DNA from: Cryptomeria japonica
Taxonomy: Eukaryota > Streptophyta > Pinopsida > Cupressales > Cupressaceae
DNA length: 64,000 nucleotides
Direction: 5' to 3'
Assembly (NCBI RefSeq): GCF_030272615.1
Contig: NC_081414.1
Coordinates: 819,030,396 to 819,094,395, forward strand
Shown: positions 62,903-64,000 of the stretch, piece after piece
Position numbering within the stretch: position 1 is the stretch's first letter
Layout of the letters: every line of letters starts with the position of its first letter
Made by a program: the position numbers and the translations under genes
The notes under the pieces: generated by a model
The model's database searches: none
The model's input: only the letters and a program-made list of their open reading frames with translations
What the model was told of the DNA's origin: nothing

Positions 62903-63272
62903 GGGTATGTGCAAGATAATGGTGTGCCAAAATAGGCCCTTAAGTGGCAATGAAATTTCAAAAAATCAGAGTTATGCAACGTGACATGAAAATTTGAATA
63001 AGTTATGAACATTATTTTTAAAATATGTAAAAAGAGAATCTATAAAAAATTGACTATAGTTTCTAGGCTACTAGTTGTTTTTTGGAGAAAAAAAACTGTA
63101 TTTGTTGAAAATATCAAATTTCAATGCAGTGTTACTAAAATTTTCAGAAAAAGATAAGTAGGCGTATGTCTGACCACCCTATTCACAATCAAATCATAAT
63201 ATATTTTTATAAGATTTATAATATAAGTATTAGACTCATGTCCGGATGTGACACATATTTTTTTATAATTTT
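62903..63272 (+). mobile_element. Second copy of the transposon A terminus (element B2)
   Basis: It starts GGGTATGTGCAAGATAATGG and runs parallel to 58169-58560 (shared GGCCCTTAAGTGGCAATGAAA, ATTTGAATAAGTTA and AGACTCATGT). It is in the same orientation and sits directly after the transposase relic, preceded by TCAT (62899-62902), so it looks like a second insertion of the same family. It is itself cut by an LTR at 63273. Confidence 0.55.
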
Positions 63273-64000
63273 TGTAGCGTCGTAAATTGTACGCACTTGC
63301 TACGGTGGTACAATTTCACACCTAGTTTAGCACCCGCCTTGGCGCATTTTGCATTTTGCATCGCATTTCCCCTTTAGCACTTAATTAATTAAATTAATTA
63401 GGTCTAAGGTTCTATTTTATCATCTCCCATATCATAAAGTTGGGCCCTTTCATTAAAGTGTGCCCTTTTCATTTTATTCCTCCTATACATCATTTAATCA
63501 AAAACCCTAATTAGGTCCTATTTTGAACTTGGGGGCTTGATTTTGGGGGTCAAAACATCTCAAAATCACCTGTAACTTCGGGATTCTCTCTAAAATCATC
63601 ATATCCGACGGTTCTGAAAATTTGGTGAAAAGTTGTCGGGACCATGGCACCCAGAGTGCAACATGGTCCCGGACATTTTTCCCAAAATTTTAGGAGCATG
63701 ATCCAATCATAAAATAAAGCTTAACCCCAAGAAATTGGCGGGATATTCAATCTCTAGGTCGGCCAAAAGTTGGAATTAAGACCTAGGGTTTCATATATAA
63801 GAGCTCTCTTTCTTCATTTGAAGGGATGGGAATTTTGGCTTTCGAGGACCTTCTATGCAGCGAAAGAGTAGATCTTTGAAGACTTCAATAAAATTCAACA
63901 TCCTTCCATCAAGAATTCATCAATTTCATTCATTTAGGGCTTGGGAGACATTGAAGAACAATAGGAGATTACTGACTGAAGATTGGCTTGTACTCCTCCC
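63273..64000 (+). mobile_element. Start of an LTR retrotransposon, truncated by the window
   Basis: It begins TGTAGCGTCGTAAATTGTAC after a T-rich flank (ATTTT, 63268-63272) and resembles the fragment at 28784. A TATA box, TATATAA, lies at 63794-63800, with a leader-like sequence after it, so this is an LTR in plus orientation. No internal coding sequence is reached before the window ends. Confidence 0.5.

Overview
The window is a nuclear fragment from a seed plant with a large, retrotransposon-dominated genome. A gymnosperm is plausible but not proven. It is almost entirely nested transposable elements of different ages around one split host gene. Supporting signs are LTRs with plant-type primer binding sites (initiator-Met type, and the Athila/Tat type), Ty3/gypsy and Ty1/copia coding relics, plant-type GT-AG introns, and a recognisable YABBY transcription factor. 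Nothing bacterial, organellar or CRISPR-like was seen.

Left third (1-28.6 kb). An old, decayed gypsy-type gag-protease relic (element X: 1020-1554, 16069-16830, 18380-18960) is interrupted by three younger insertions. The first is a full-length Athila/Tat-like Ty3 element (1560-16063, TSD CACAC) with a gag-pol reading frame punctured by stops and a further ORF downstream of integrase. That ORF is itself split by a 3.5 kb solo LTR (9323-12845, TSD GCGAG). The second is a 716-bp solo LTR (17038-17753, TSD CCCCT). The third is an 8.1 kb element (20500-28579, TSD ATCCC) that carries a coiled-coil/zinc-knuckle gag and a second long ORF but no protease, integrase or reverse transcriptase.

Middle (28.6-43.5 kb). 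Here lie a truncated copia derivative with its 3' LTR (30446-32461), a palindrome-rich MITE (33237-34351), a 649-bp tandem duplication and a three-copy repeat. The one convincing host gene is a six-exon YABBY gene on the minus strand (38704-40543), with all introns GT-AG and an uninterrupted 158-residue reading frame. A decayed copia gag (42332-42890) follows.

Right third (43.5-64 kb). A second pol-less copia derivative (element B, from 43485 to beyond 58168) is a nesting hub. Its 5' LTR holds a tandem TRIM with three LTRs (43557-45308, minus), which in turn holds a second MITE copy (43565-44720). Its interior holds a nearly intact 7.7 kb copia element (46331-54008). Its 3' LTR holds an unclassified insertion and then a DNA transposon (from 58169) with palindromic units, a roughly 1 kb AG/CT fold-back and a decayed transposase of a family I cannot name (60545-62875). 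A second copy of that transposon's terminus (62903) and the start of another LTR (63273) close the window.

How they fit together: the copia element at 46331 has the same primer site and shares LTR blocks with the pol-less element at 20500, so it is a candidate trans-mobilising partner. The DNA transposon at 58169 has termini resembling the two MITEs, so it is a candidate autonomous relative. All boundaries and similarities were read by eye; no alignment scores were calculated.
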